64,000 nt of DNA from NCBI RefSeq assembly GCF_036226505.1, contig NZ_CP108484.1:4588001-4652000 (forward strand), in the 5' to 3' direction. Positions within the stretch are counted from its first letter, which is position 1. Each line of letters opens with the position of its first letter. Position numbers and translations under genes: made by a program. The notes beneath the pieces are model-generated. The model worked only from the letters and a program-made list of their open reading frames with translations. It had not been told where the DNA came from and ran no database searches. Shown in pieces: positions 8,794-17,536 of this stretch. This stretch comes from Kitasatospora sp. NBC_01246 (GTDB lineage: Bacteria > Actinomycetota > Actinomycetes > Streptomycetales > Streptomycetaceae).

Positions 8794-9552
8794 TCAGGAG
8801 GCGGAGCCGCCGTTCTTGCGGCGCAGGCCGAGCACGCCGAACGCCGCGCCGACCAGGCCGACGACGATGCCGACCACGGCGAGGACGCGGGCGGTGGAGT
8901 CGCTGCCCTTGTCCGAGGAGGCGGCGGCCTGGGTGGTGGCGTCGCCGTGCCCGTGGCTGTCGGCGGTGGCCGTGGGGGCGGCGGTCGCGCCGTGCTCGCC
9001 GCCGGCCGCGGCCTTGTCGAGGGCCAGCACGGGGGCGGGCTTGGCCGGCTCGGGCTGGCCGTCCTTGGCCTCGTCGATCCAGCGCACGACGTCGCCGTTG
9101 TCGTAGCTCTGCAGCGCCTTGAAGACCAGCTTGTCGGTGTCGGTCGGCAGCGGGCCGATCGAGACGCGGAACTCCTGGAACTGGCCGGGGGCGATCTTGG
9201 TGCCCGCGTCGGCGGTCCAGGTGATCTTGGAGACGGCCTCGTTGACGTCGTTGCCGTGCACCTTGATCGGCTTGTCGAGCTTGGACTTCTCGACGGTCGT
9301 GGTCCAGCCCGGCATCGGCAGGGTGCGGACGGAGGCCAGCGGGTGGTCCAGCGGGAGGTTGACCTCCAGCTTCACCGTGGACGCGTTGTCGTTCTCGTTC
9401 GGCACCCGGAAGTCCACGGCGGTGTAGCCGCCCTGCTGGGCGTTGCCCGGGTTCACGGTCACGTGCGCGAAGGCGGGGCCGGCCAGGGCCACGACCGACG
9501 CGGCGGCGGTGAGGGCGACGGCGGCGATACGGCGGGTGGGGAGGGAACGCAT
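8794..9552 (-). CDS. YcnI-like (DUF1775) exported copper-binding protein
   Basis: A 252-residue exported protein of the YcnI family. A signal peptide ends at AGPAFAHVTV, which leaves a mature N-terminal His, the known copper ligand of this family. The conserved core includes NPGNAQQGGYTAVDFRVPNE and a Trp in PGWTTTVEK. After a His- and Thr-rich linker it ends in one membrane span and a short basic tail (GLRRKNGGSAS). It probably holds Cu(II) at the outer membrane face for the other copper chaperones. Start at ATG 9552; longer in-frame readings upstream are shadows. Confidence 0.88.
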   Translation of the reverse strand: MRSLPTRRIAAVALTAAASVVALAGPAFAHVTVNPGNAQQGGYTAVDFRVPNENDNASTVKLEVNLPLDHPLASVRTLPMPGWTTTVEKSKLDKPIKVHGNDVNEAVSKITWTADAGTKIAPGQFQEFRVSIGPLPTDTDKLVFKALQSYDNGDVVRWIDEAKDGQPEPAKPAPVLALDKAAAGGEHGATAAPTATADSHGHGDATTQAAASSDKGSDSTARVLAVVGIVVGLVGAAFGVLGLRRKNGGSAS

Positions 9553-9740
9553 GATTCGGGTCTCCGTTCGGAGGCTCGGCGGCAGGACCGCTCCCGGACA
9601 CGGTGATCCGTGCCTCGGCGGGGCCGCGCGGCGTGGGGACGAGTGGGGGCCGCACGCCGCGGGGGTGCGGCGGGTACGGCGCGGTCGCCGCGTACACCCG
9701 GACCCGGTACGGGGCCTTGCCGGCACTCCGTCGGGGCGGG

Positions 9741-10580
9741 TCAGTACGCGAGGGCCCCGAACGGGGGACCGCGCCGCACCACGCTGTGCCGCAGCGCGGC
9801 ACGGGCCGGCGGCCGGCTGTCCCCGGCCCGCGCGCCGGAGCGGCGGGCGGGACCGGCGGGCGTGCCGAGCAGGCCGCGCAGCAGCGCCACGGCCAGCGCG
9901 AACGCCGTTCGCAGCGGGGTGGTCCAGTGCTCCCGGGCGGCCGTGGCGGTGATCCTGACCAGCCGCCAGAGCGCCGCCTCGCCGCGCCGCAGCCACCAGC
10001 CGACCGCCAGGGCGGCGGCCAGGTGGCCCGCGAGCATCGACGGCGTCATCCCGAACAGGCCGTCCTGCCACCAGGGCGCGACGGCGAACGCCCGCGGGTC
10101 CAGCCCCGCGCCGGCGACCAGCTGCTCGGCCGACGGGCTGCCGGGCAGGCCGGCCAGCGTGCCCGGACTGGCCTCGTTGCAGATCAGCCGGCCGGCCACC
10201 TGGGGCAGCGTCAGCGGGCCGGAGCCGCCGTGGTGCATCCCGGCCATCGCGCCGGCCGCCGCGGTGGCGTGCCCGCCGAAGGCGTGGAACAGGCAGTGCA
10301 GCCCGAGCTGGCCCGCACCGAGCGCGCCGGCGATGGCACCGAGCGAGCGCTCCCGCCCGCCGAAGGCCACCGCGAGCACCAGGACGGCCGCGAAGCCGGT
10401 CGCGAGCGCGGGCAGGGCCACGTTCCCGCCGCCGGCCAGGGCGTGCCCGGCGGCCGCGATCAGCGCGCAGACCAGGCCGAACGGGACGGCCCGCGCAAGC
10501 CGCAGGTCCCAGGCGGCGGCCCCCACCGGTGCGTCCGGTACGGGGGCGCCCGGGTGCGGGGCGGCGGCGAGGGCAGTCAT
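9741..10580 (-). CDS. Integral membrane protein with a His/Met-rich loop
   Basis: A 279-residue protein with about four to five hydrophobic segments and a basic, Arg-rich C-terminus. I recognise no named domain, though membrane proteins of this sort occur next to ycnI in Streptomyces. Between the third and fourth segments is a loop with clustered possible metal ligands (LHCLFHAFGGHA, then AMAGMHHGG). With copper genes immediately downstream, a role in copper handling is a reasonable guess. It is the first gene of the minus-strand set and its start faces the divergent ATPase gene across about 230 bp. Confidence 0.65.
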   Translation of the reverse strand: MTALAAAPHPGAPVPDAPVGAAAWDLRLARAVPFGLVCALIAAAGHALAGGGNVALPALATGFAAVLVLAVAFGGRERSLGAIAGALGAGQLGLHCLFHAFGGHATAAAGAMAGMHHGGSGPLTLPQVAGRLICNEASPGTLAGLPGSPSAEQLVAGAGLDPRAFAVAPWWQDGLFGMTPSMLAGHLAAALAVGWWLRRGEAALWRLVRITATAAREHWTTPLRTAFALAVALLRGLLGTPAGPARRSGARAGDSRPPARAALRHSVVRRGPPFGALAY

Positions 10581-10808
10581 GGCCGGGCCATCATCTCATC
10601 GCCCCCCGCGCCACCGAGGGCAGGGTGGGAAATCCCTACGAATGCCCCGTTCGGCCCGGCGTGCGGCCCCCGGTGTGCGCCGCTCGGCACACACCCCGGC
10701 CCCAGTCCATCCGCCGAACGGGCGGTAGCCGACCCCCTGCACGGTTCACCGCATGATCGCCCGGAGATACCTAGTTGTATGTGGAGCCGCAGCCAGGAGG
10801 GACCTCCC

Positions 10809-11459
10809 GTGGACATCTGGTGGACTCTGCACCTCAAGCGCGACCCGGCCAGCGTTCCGCTGGCCCGGCGCATCCTGCTCGGTGCCATGGCGACGGCGGG
10901 CGTCGACCCGCAGATCGCCGACGACCTCGGGGTCGCCCTCAGCGAGGCCTGCGCCAACGCCGTGGAGCACGGCGCCTGCGGCCGCTCGGACGACGGCTTC
11001 CAGGTCACCGCGTCGATCAGCGGGGACCTCCTGCGGATCGAGGTCACGGACTCCGGCCCCGGCCTCGCCGCGACCGCCGCCCCCGCCCCGTTCCCGCCGC
11101 GCCGGCCGGCCGCCCCGCCGGCCCGCCCGGCCGCGACCGGCCGCGGCGCCCGCCGCCCCCGGCGCGGCCGCGCCAGCGTCCCCGGCCCGGTCCTGACCAC
11201 CCGCCGCCCCCGCCGCGACGACCGCCCCTACGACACCCACGTGCTGCCCCCCTGCCACGCCGGTGCCCCGGCCCCCACCCTGCGCCCGGTCGACCTGGAC
11301 ACCCTCCCCGACCTCACCGCCGAGTCCGGCCGCGGCCTCTTCCTGATCCACGCCCTGACCGACCACGTCCAGCTCCGCAACCACCCCCTGCGCGGCGCGA
11401 TCGTCAGCTTCGACAAGATCCTCAAGTGGCAGGACGGTGCCTTGCTGCGGGCCTGCTGA
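10809..11459 (+). CDS. RsbW-like ATP-binding regulator (HATPase fold) with a long basic insert
   Basis: A 216-residue single-domain GHKL ATPase of the anti-sigma-factor/serine kinase type common in streptomycetes. It shows the N box (GVALSEACANAVEHG, about residue 40), the G1 box (DSGPG at residue 81) and the G2 box (ESGRGLFLI at residue 172). The GTG start at 10809 follows an AGGAGG 8 bases upstream; upstream in-frame ATGs give no family sequence. About 85 Pro/Arg-rich residues separate G1 and G2, where the family normally has a short lid. It probably binds a sigma or anti-anti-sigma partner that is not in this window. Confidence 0.8.
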   Translation: MDIWWTLHLKRDPASVPLARRILLGAMATAGVDPQIADDLGVALSEACANAVEHGACGRSDDGFQVTASISGDLLRIEVTDSGPGLAATAAPAPFPPRRPAAPPARPAATGRGARRPRRGRASVPGPVLTTRRPRRDDRPYDTHVLPPCHAGAPAPTLRPVDLDTLPDLTAESGRGLFLIHALTDHVQLRNHPLRGAIVSFDKILKWQDGALLRAC

Positions 11460-11534
11460 CCACCGCGGACACCCCGCCCGGCGCCGGGCCGGGCGCGCCC
11501 TCCGGGGCGGCCGGGACGGAACTACGCTGGCGCG

Positions 11535-12452
11535 ATGGGTGCGGTGGGTGAGTGGGATCTGCGGCGGCTGCGGGTGCTGTGGGCGGTCGGTGAGTGCGGG
11601 ACGGTGACGGCCGCGGCGGAGCGGCTGCGGCTCTCGCCGTCGGCGGTCTCGCAGCAGGTGTCGGCGCTGGCCAGGCAGGTGGGCGCGCCGATGCTGGAGC
11701 CGTACGGGCGGCGGGTCCGGCTGACCAGTGCGGCGCGGCTGGTGCTGCGCCACGCCGAGGTGGTGTTCGGGCAGCTGGAGCGGGCCGAGGCGGAGCTGGC
11801 GGGGTACCTGCACGGCGAGGCGGGCGAGGTGCGGGTGGGCGCCTTCGCCACCGCGATCGGCGGGCTGCTCGTCCCGGCGATCGCCCGGCTGCGGGCGGAC
11901 GCGCCGCGGCTGGCGGTGCGGGTGGTGGAGACGGAGGCGGCCGGGGCCTACGGGCTGCTGGCGGCGGGGGACGTCGACCTGGCGCTCTCGCTCGCGGTGC
12001 GGCCGGCCGGCGGCGATCCCCGCTTCGTCGAGTCCGTCCTGCTCAGCGACCCGCTGGACGTGGCGCTGCCGCCCGGGCACCCGTGGGCCGACGCCCCGGG
12101 CCTGCGGCTCGCGGACCTCGCCGACGAGCCGTGGATCTACGGCGCCGCCGGCCCCTGGCGGGAGATCACCCTGACGGCGTGCGCGGACGCCGGGTTCGTG
12201 CCCGAGCGCGCGCACACCGCCGCGGACTGGTCGGCGATCCTGGCGATGGTCGCGGCCGGTCTCGGGGTGGCGCTGGTGCCCCGGCTGGCCTCGGCGGGGC
12301 GGGTCGGCGGGGCGGTGGTCCGGGCGCTGCCCGCCGACCTGCCGACCCGCCGGGTGGTCGCCGCGGTCCGCGCGGGGACGGAGGGGACGCCGCCGCTGCG
12401 CCGGGTGCTCGCGGCCCTGGCCGAGGCCGCCCGGGACGTTCAGTCCGGCTGA
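11535..12452 (+). CDS. LysR-family transcriptional regulator
   Basis: A 305-residue LysR-type regulator. The N-terminal winged helix-turn-helix spans about residues 5-65 (WDLRRLRVLWAVGECGTVTA, then SPSAVSQQVSALARQVG). The rest is a periplasmic-binding-like effector domain (VRVGAFATAIGGLLVPAI at about residue 97). It is 59 bp upstream of allantoicase on the same strand, so it may control that gene or be co-transcribed with it. The effector cannot be told from the sequence. Confidence 0.9.
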   Translation: MGAVGEWDLRRLRVLWAVGECGTVTAAAERLRLSPSAVSQQVSALARQVGAPMLEPYGRRVRLTSAARLVLRHAEVVFGQLERAEAELAGYLHGEAGEVRVGAFATAIGGLLVPAIARLRADAPRLAVRVVETEAAGAYGLLAAGDVDLALSLAVRPAGGDPRFVESVLLSDPLDVALPPGHPWADAPGLRLADLADEPWIYGAAGPWREITLTACADAGFVPERAHTAADWSAILAMVAAGLGVALVPRLASAGRVGGAVVRALPADLPTRRVVAAVRAGTEGTPPLRRVLAALAEAARDVQSG

Positions 12453-12456
12453 ACGT
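12436..12456. promoter_or_regulatory. Inverted repeat across the lysR stop, upstream of allantoicase
   Basis: ACGTTCAG and CTGAACGT form a perfect 8-base inverted repeat with a 5-base spacer. The repeat includes the lysR stop codon and ends 55 bp before the allantoicase ATG. It could be an operator or a weak transcription-ending hairpin. Confidence 0.4.
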
Positions 12457-12511
12457 TCTGGTCAGATCTTTGTGATGGACCTGACGGGTGTGCCGGGGTG
12501 ACCGTGGAGGC

Positions 12512-13624
12512 ATGACCACCGACGCGACCGCCCCCGAGACCGCCGCCCCCGAGACCGCCGCCACCGAGACCGCCGACGCGCTGCCCTACGCGGGCGGCAA
12601 CCCCTACGCCGACTACCGCTCCGGCAGCTTCGCCTTCACCGCCCTCACCGACCTGGCCGACCGCCGGCTCGGCGGCGCCGTGATCGCCGCCAACGACGAG
12701 CTCTTCGCCGAGCGGGAGAACCTGCTGCTGCCCGAGCCCGCCGAGTTCCGCCCGCACACCTTCGGCAACAAGGGCCAGATCATGGACGGCTGGGAGACCC
12801 GCCGCCGCCGCGGCGCCGGCACCGACCGTCCGCACCCGACCACCGAGGACCACGACTGGGCGCTGATCCGCCTGGGAGTGCCGGGGGTCGTGCACGGCGT
12901 GATCGTCGACACCGCGCACTTCCGCGGCAACTACCCGCAGCGGATCGCCCTGGAGGGCGCCGAACTCCCCGGCACCCCGGGCCCGGAGGAGCTGCTCGCC
13001 GACTCCACCGCCTGGCACCCGCTGGTGCCCGCCTCGCCGGTGCGCGGCCACGCCGCCAACGGCTTCGCCGTCGAGGACGGCCGCCGCTTCACCCACCTGC
13101 GGCTCAGCCAGTACCCCGACGGCGGCATCGCCCGGCTGCGGGTGCACGGCGAGGCCCGGCCGGACACCGCCTGGCTGGCCGCGCTCGGCACCTTCGACCT
13201 GGCGGCGATCGAGCACGGCGGCGCGGTCGAGGACGCCTCCGACCGCTTCTTCTCGCCCCCGGCCAACCTCGCGCTGCCCGGCCGGTCCCGGGCGATGGGC
13301 GACGGCTGGGAGAACCGCCGGCGCCGGGACGCCGGCCACGACTGGGTCCTGCTGCGCCTCGCCGGGCGCGGCGCGATCCGCGCGGTGGAGATCGACACCG
13401 GCTACTACGTCGGCAACGCGGCCGGCTGGGCCGCGCTCTACGGGCGGGACGAGCGGGCCGCCGACCCGCAGGAGTGGTTCGAGCTGGTGCCCCGCACCCG
13501 GCTCCAGCCCGACGCCGTCCACCGTCTGGTGCTGGACGCGCCCCGGCCCGCCACCCACGTCCGGCTCGACGTCTTCCCCGACGGCGGCATCGCCCGGCTG
13601 CGGCTGCACGGCAGCCTGGTCTGA
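12512..13624 (+). CDS. alc: Allantoicase
   Basis: A 370-residue allantoicase, which converts allantoate to ureidoglycolate and urea in purine breakdown. The protein shows the typical two-fold repeat. Each half has a DGWE(T/N)RRRR segment, an HDW(A/V)L segment, a VDTxxFxGN- or IDTGYYVGN-type motif, and a closing YPDGGIARLRVHG or FPDGGIARLRLHG. Start set at ATG 12512 behind GGAGG; the longer in-frame reading from 12488 adds an unrelated leader. The first 25 residues are a low-complexity Thr/Glu/Ala/Pro tail with repeated PETA units. The LysR gene just upstream is the likely regulator. Confidence 0.93.
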   Translation: MTTDATAPETAAPETAATETADALPYAGGNPYADYRSGSFAFTALTDLADRRLGGAVIAANDELFAERENLLLPEPAEFRPHTFGNKGQIMDGWETRRRRGAGTDRPHPTTEDHDWALIRLGVPGVVHGVIVDTAHFRGNYPQRIALEGAELPGTPGPEELLADSTAWHPLVPASPVRGHAANGFAVEDGRRFTHLRLSQYPDGGIARLRVHGEARPDTAWLAALGTFDLAAIEHGGAVEDASDRFFSPPANLALPGRSRAMGDGWENRRRRDAGHDWVLLRLAGRGAIRAVEIDTGYYVGNAAGWAALYGRDERAADPQEWFELVPRTRLQPDAVHRLVLDAPRPATHVRLDVFPDGGIARLRLHGSLV

Positions 13625-13698
13625 CCGGGTACGGCCGGGGCGGGCGGCGCCGTCGGCCCCCGGTTGCCGGGGCCGGAGGGCCGCCGGACGATGGGGGA

Positions 13699-13929
13699 AT
13701 GATGCACCAGATGCGCGCCGAGTACGGTGACGGCGGTCCGTCCGCCGGGGTGAGGCTCTGGCACATGGTCCGCGGCTCCGAAGCCGTCGCCATGTGCGGC
13801 CGGGAGCTGGACGAGGGGGCGCAGCTGCGGGATCCGGCGGACTGGGGCAAGACGCCCGAACTCTGCTGCCACACCTGCGGCGCGTACTTCCTGCGCGAGA
13901 CCCCGTACCTGGCGACCGAACACCCGTAG
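13699..13929 (+). CDS. Small Cys-containing conserved-type protein of unknown function
   Basis: A 76-residue protein beginning at tandem ATGs (13699 and 13702). It has one Cys in VAMCGREL and a CCHTCG cluster, with a His between, which together could bind zinc. Trp, Gly and Asp residues around the Cys groups resemble small streptomycete proteins of unknown role. No enzyme motif is present. Length, composition and isolation between stop codons make it plausibly real. Confidence 0.55.
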   Translation: MMHQMRAEYGDGGPSAGVRLWHMVRGSEAVAMCGRELDEGAQLRDPADWGKTPELCCHTCGAYFLRETPYLATEHP

Positions 13930-14018
13930 CCGGGCGGCGGCCGCCCGTGGCGCGTCCGGCGGCTCCGGCCGCGCGCTGATGCGGCGCGAACCGCCGGGCG
14001 GGCCCTAGCGTGGTCGGC

Positions 14019-15347
14019 ATGGAGAAGTCCCTGGTCCGTCCGCGGTCGCTGGCCGACGAGGTCGCGCGGTCGCGGGGCGGTGACGCCGACCTCGCCGGGC
14101 GGGTCGACCGGCTCTGCGGCCGGATCGAGCGGCTGGACCCGCTGCTGCACACCTTCGTGCCCGAGGCCGGCCGGCCGGAGCGGCTGCACGCCGAGGCCCG
14201 CGCGCTGGCCGCGCGCCACCCCGATCCGGCCACCGCCCCGCCGCTGTACGGGGTGGCGGTCGGGATCAAGGACATCGTCCACGTCGACGGCCTGCCCACG
14301 CACGCCGGATCGGCGCTGCCGCCGGGCGTGCTGGCCGGTCCGCAGGCCGCCGTGGTGGACCGGCTGCGGGCCGCGGGCGCGCTGGTGGCGGGCAAGACGG
14401 TGACCGCCGAGTTCGCCGGCAGCGCTCCGGGCCCGACCCGGAACCCGCACCACCCCGGGCACACGCCGGGCGGCTCCAGCAGCGGCTCGGCGGCGGCGGT
14501 CGCGGCCGGGCTGGTGCCGCTGGCGATCGGCACCCAGACGATCGGCTCGGTGGTCCGGCCCGCCGCCTACTGCGGAGTGGTGGGCTTCCGGCCGACGTAC
14601 GGGCGGATCCCGCTCGACGGGGTGATCCCCAACGCGCCGAGCTTCGACACCGTCGGCCTGTTCACCGCCGACCTCGCCGGGGCGGCGCTGGCGGCGCCGC
14701 TGCTCTGCGACGACTGGCGGGGCGAGCGGCAGGGCGGTCCGCCCGGCGACGGGCCGCCCGTCCTCGGGGTGCCCGCCGGGCCGTACCTGGAGCAGGCCGG
14801 ACCGGCGGCGCTGGCGGCCTTCCGGGCGCAGCTGGACCGGCTGGCCGCCGCGGGGTCGACGGTGCGCGAGATCGAGTTGCTGCCCGACTTCGCGTGGCTG
14901 GTGCGGCAGGTGCGGACGATCAACCGCTTCGAGCAGGCCCGCGGCCACGCCGACTGGTTCGCCCGGTTCGGCGGCCTCTACCGGCCGGAGACGGCGGCCG
15001 GCATCCGGCACGGCCAGGCCGTCCGGCCGGAGGACCACGAGACGGCGCTCGGCGTCCGCGAGCACGTCCGCGCCCGGCTCGCCGAGGCCTGGGCGGCCGC
15101 GGGGGTGGACCTGGTGGTCGCGCCCTCCGCCACCGGGCCGGCTCCGTCCGGGCTGGGCAGCACCGGGGACGCGGTGATGTCCCTGCCGTGGAGCTACGCC
15201 GGGCTGCCCGCCGTCAGCCTGCCCGCCGGGGTGAGCGCGGACGGCCTTCCGCTCGGGCTCCAGGTGGTCGGCGCAGCCGGTGCGGACGAGTCGCTGCTGG
15301 CCCTGGCCGCGCCGCTGGAGCGGGCCCTGGGCGGCCCGGCCCGCTGA
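14019..15347 (+). CDS. Amidase-signature family hydrolase
   Basis: A 442-residue amidase-signature enzyme that hydrolyses a carboxamide; the substrate is not predictable. The Ser-cisSer-Lys triad is visible: Lys in VGIKDIVHVDG, the Gly/Ser loop GGSSSGSAAAVAAG, and the nucleophile Ser in TQTIGSVVRPAAYCG. The C-terminal region PWSYAGLPAVSLPAG is also typical. Start taken at ATG 14019; a GTG at 14010 is possible. It could serve nitrogen scavenging together with allantoicase, but nothing in the sequence proves that link. It converges on the small membrane-peptide gene with an 18-bp gap. Confidence 0.88.
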   Translation: MEKSLVRPRSLADEVARSRGGDADLAGRVDRLCGRIERLDPLLHTFVPEAGRPERLHAEARALAARHPDPATAPPLYGVAVGIKDIVHVDGLPTHAGSALPPGVLAGPQAAVVDRLRAAGALVAGKTVTAEFAGSAPGPTRNPHHPGHTPGGSSSGSAAAVAAGLVPLAIGTQTIGSVVRPAAYCGVVGFRPTYGRIPLDGVIPNAPSFDTVGLFTADLAGAALAAPLLCDDWRGERQGGPPGDGPPVLGVPAGPYLEQAGPAALAAFRAQLDRLAAAGSTVREIELLPDFAWLVRQVRTINRFEQARGHADWFARFGGLYRPETAAGIRHGQAVRPEDHETALGVREHVRARLAEAWAAAGVDLVVAPSATGPAPSGLGSTGDAVMSLPWSYAGLPAVSLPAGVSADGLPLGLQVVGAAGADESLLALAAPLERALGGPAR

Positions 15348-15365
15348 GCGGCGCGGCGGGCGGGG

Positions 15366-15479
15366 TCAGCGCCGGTCGCGCTGCTCGTCGGGGAAGCGGG
15401 GGCCGCCGATCAGGAACAGCAGGGCCGCGGTCGGAAAGCCGATCGACGCGGCCACCAGCACGATGAACTGCCAGAACAT
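15366..15479 (-). CDS. 37-residue single-span membrane peptide
   Basis: A short ORF with a GAGGAG ribosome-binding sequence about 8 bases before the ATG. It begins MFWQFIVLVAASIGFPTAAL and continues hydrophobic to about residue 25, then ends in a charged tail (FPDEQRDRR). This is one membrane span with a charged tail. The function is unknown. The good ribosome-binding site and the clean hydrophobic/charged layout support it as a gene. It is embedded in a longer minus-strand frame that is otherwise a shadow of the PP2C-like gene. Confidence 0.6.
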   Translation of the reverse strand: MFWQFIVLVAASIGFPTAALLFLIGGPRFPDEQRDRR

Positions 15480-15555
15480 CCGTCGCTCCTCGTCCTCGTC
15501 AGTCCCGTGCGGCCCGGCCCCTCGAAGGAGACCGCGAAACCTGACAGGCCCTGAT

Positions 15556-15597
15556 TGGCCGAATTGTCCACTCGATATCCGACGGTATGGCCGAATT
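15556..15597. promoter_or_regulatory. Direct repeat in the divergent region before the PP2C-like gene
   Basis: TGGCCGAATT occurs at 15556-15565 and again at 15588-15597, a 32-bp period (about three helical turns). It lies in the AT-richer patch between the divergent membrane-peptide gene and the PP2C-like gene. It looks like a pair of protein-binding sites, but no regulator is identified. Confidence 0.35.
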
Positions 15598-15689
15598 ACC
15601 CCCGCTGCCACCGGACGGTCCGGCGCCGGCGGCGCGCACCGCGTGCACGGGTCTGGGCGCGCGCCCCACCCGGCGTCCACACTGTCGGG

Positions 15690-16511
15690 ATGCAGGTACA
15701 GCTGGCAGGGGAAGCACGGCGGCCGGACCGCGAGAGCGAGGACTTCGCGGCGGCCTCGCCGGAGGCGCTCGTACTGCTCGACGGCGCGAGCTCGCCGACC
15801 GGGCTGGAGTCGGGGTGCCGGCACGGCACCCCCTGGTACGTACGGCGGTTGGGGGTGCACCTGCTGGCCCGGCTGACCGACCGGGCGGACCGCTCGATCG
15901 CCGAGTGCCTGGCCGACGCCATCGTGGAGACGGCGGCGCTGCACGGGGGCCGCTGCGACCTCGCCCACCCCAACACGCCCGCCGCCATGGTGGTCGCCGC
16001 CCGGCGGCACGGCAGTGCGCTGGAGTACCTGGTGCTCGGGGACTCGCTGCTGGTGCTGCAGTACAAGGACGGGCCGCTCAAGGTGATCGGCGACAACCAG
16101 CGCTTCCCCGCCGGTGAGGAGGTGCGCCGCCAGGTCTGGTCGACGGTGCCCGGCTCCACCGAGCGCGCCGCGCTGCACCTGGAGTACGCGCTGGCCGTCC
16201 GGGCCGCCCGGAACTCCGGCACCGGCCCGTGGATCGCCGCCGCCAGCCCCAAGGCCGCGCAGCACGCCGAGACCGGCTTCGTCGAGCTGGAGCGGCTGCA
16301 CGCGGTGGCCGCGCTGAGCGACGGCGCCTCGCGCTACACCGAGCGCTTCGGACTGGGCAGCTGGGCGGACGCCCTGCGACTGCTCGCCGAGTCGGGGCCG
16401 GGCGAGCTGATCGCCCAGGTGCGGGCGGTCGAGCGGTCGGACACGGCCTGCGAGCGGTGGCCGCGCGGCAAGGCGCACGACGACGCCTCGGCCCTCTACG
16501 CGCTGCTGTAG
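15690..16511 (+). CDS. PP2C-like protein
   Basis: A 273-residue protein resembling the PP2C phosphatase fold. Acidic motifs sit where PP2C enzymes bind metal: LVLLDGASSP (about residue 26), LGDSLLVL (about residue 112), ALSDGASRYTERFG (about residue 210) and a final DDASALYALL. The usual DGHG motif is replaced by DGAS, so catalysis is uncertain. Start chosen at ATG 15690, where the recognisable sequence begins; upstream in-frame codons encode only low-complexity sequence. It is the last gene before the lipopeptide operon, and no link to that operon is evident. Confidence 0.65.
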   Translation: MQVQLAGEARRPDRESEDFAAASPEALVLLDGASSPTGLESGCRHGTPWYVRRLGVHLLARLTDRADRSIAECLADAIVETAALHGGRCDLAHPNTPAAMVVAARRHGSALEYLVLGDSLLVLQYKDGPLKVIGDNQRFPAGEEVRRQVWSTVPGSTERAALHLEYALAVRAARNSGTGPWIAAASPKAAQHAETGFVELERLHAVAALSDGASRYTERFGLGSWADALRLLAESGPGELIAQVRAVERSDTACERWPRGKAHDDASALYALL

Positions 16512-16642
16512 CGGACCGGGCGGGGGCGGCGGACTCGCGCGGCCGACCGCCCGATATGGGCGCGGTATAGGAGCGGGCGGCACCGTGGCGGTGCTGATAG
16601 ATCGGCATCTCCATGGCCGCACCCCTCCCCCGAAGGACGCTC

Positions 16643-17431
16643 ATGACCGACTCCGTGGCGCTGTGGTTCCGCACCTACCACACGGCTCCGGCCCCGCGGC
16701 TGCGGCTGGTCTGCTTCCCGCACGCCGGCGGAGCACCCACCGCCTACTGGTCCTGGGCCCGCGAACTGCCCGAGGACATCGAGGTGCTGTCGGCCTGCTA
16801 CCCGGGGCGGCAGGACCGCCTCGGCGACCCCTACGCGCCCTCCGTCCACGCGATGGCGGACGAGATCGCCGCCGCCCTGGCCGTTCTGGCCGCCGACGGA
16901 GTGCCGCTGGCCCTGTTCGGCCACAGCATGGGCTCCGTGGTCGCGCACGAGGTGACGCTGCGGCTCGGCGCCGAGCACGGCGTGCGCCCGGTGCGGCTGT
17001 TCGTCTCGGGCTCCGAGGCACCGCACCGCCGTGAGCGCGAGGAGTCGGCGGCCGCGGACGACGCCGACTTCCTGGCCGAGCTGCGCCAGCTCGGCCACAG
17101 CTCGCTGGCCGACATGGACCCGGGCCTCCTGGAGCTGGTGCTCCCCAGCATCCGGGCCGACTACCGGCTGTCGGCCGCCTACCGGCCCGACCCCGCGGCC
17201 GGTCGCCACCGGGTGCCGGTCGTCGCCTACGTGGGGGCCCGGGACGCCGAGTGCGAGCCCGACAACGTCGCCGCCTGGTCGGACACCACCAGCGCCGGCT
17301 TCGAACTGCGGATCTTCCCCGGCGACCACTTCTACCTCCAGGCCCAGGAGAAGCAGCTGCTCGCCCACATCGCCGGGCACCTGCAGTCCGACCTGCGGCT
17401 GCGCCAGGTGCTCGGCACCGGTCGCGCCTGA
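16643..17431 (+). CDS. Type II (editing) thioesterase
   Basis: A 262-residue alpha/beta-hydrolase of the type II thioesterase family found with NRPS and PKS clusters. The opening LVCFPHAGGAPTAYWSWA, the nucleophile elbow LFGHSMGSVVAHE (Ser95) and the late His in FPGDHFYLQ (His229) are diagnostic. It normally removes wrong or stalled acyl groups from carrier domains. Start at ATG 16643 behind GAAGGA; an upstream ATG at 16613 lacks a good ribosome-binding site. It is the first gene of the plus-strand operon. Because the giant NRPS has no thioesterase domain of its own, a role in release cannot be excluded. Confidence 0.93.
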   Translation: MTDSVALWFRTYHTAPAPRLRLVCFPHAGGAPTAYWSWARELPEDIEVLSACYPGRQDRLGDPYAPSVHAMADEIAAALAVLAADGVPLALFGHSMGSVVAHEVTLRLGAEHGVRPVRLFVSGSEAPHRREREESAAADDADFLAELRQLGHSSLADMDPGLLELVLPSIRADYRLSAAYRPDPAAGRHRVPVVAYVGARDAECEPDNVAAWSDTTSAGFELRIFPGDHFYLQAQEKQLLAHIAGHLQSDLRLRQVLGTGRA

Positions 17432-17536
17432 ACCCCGCTCCGCCCCGCCCGCGCCGCGCCCGCCCGTCGCCGTCCCCGCGGGCGCCGGCGTCCCGCCCCG
17501 CCACCGTCCACCCCCGACCGAAAAGAGGCCGTGCTG

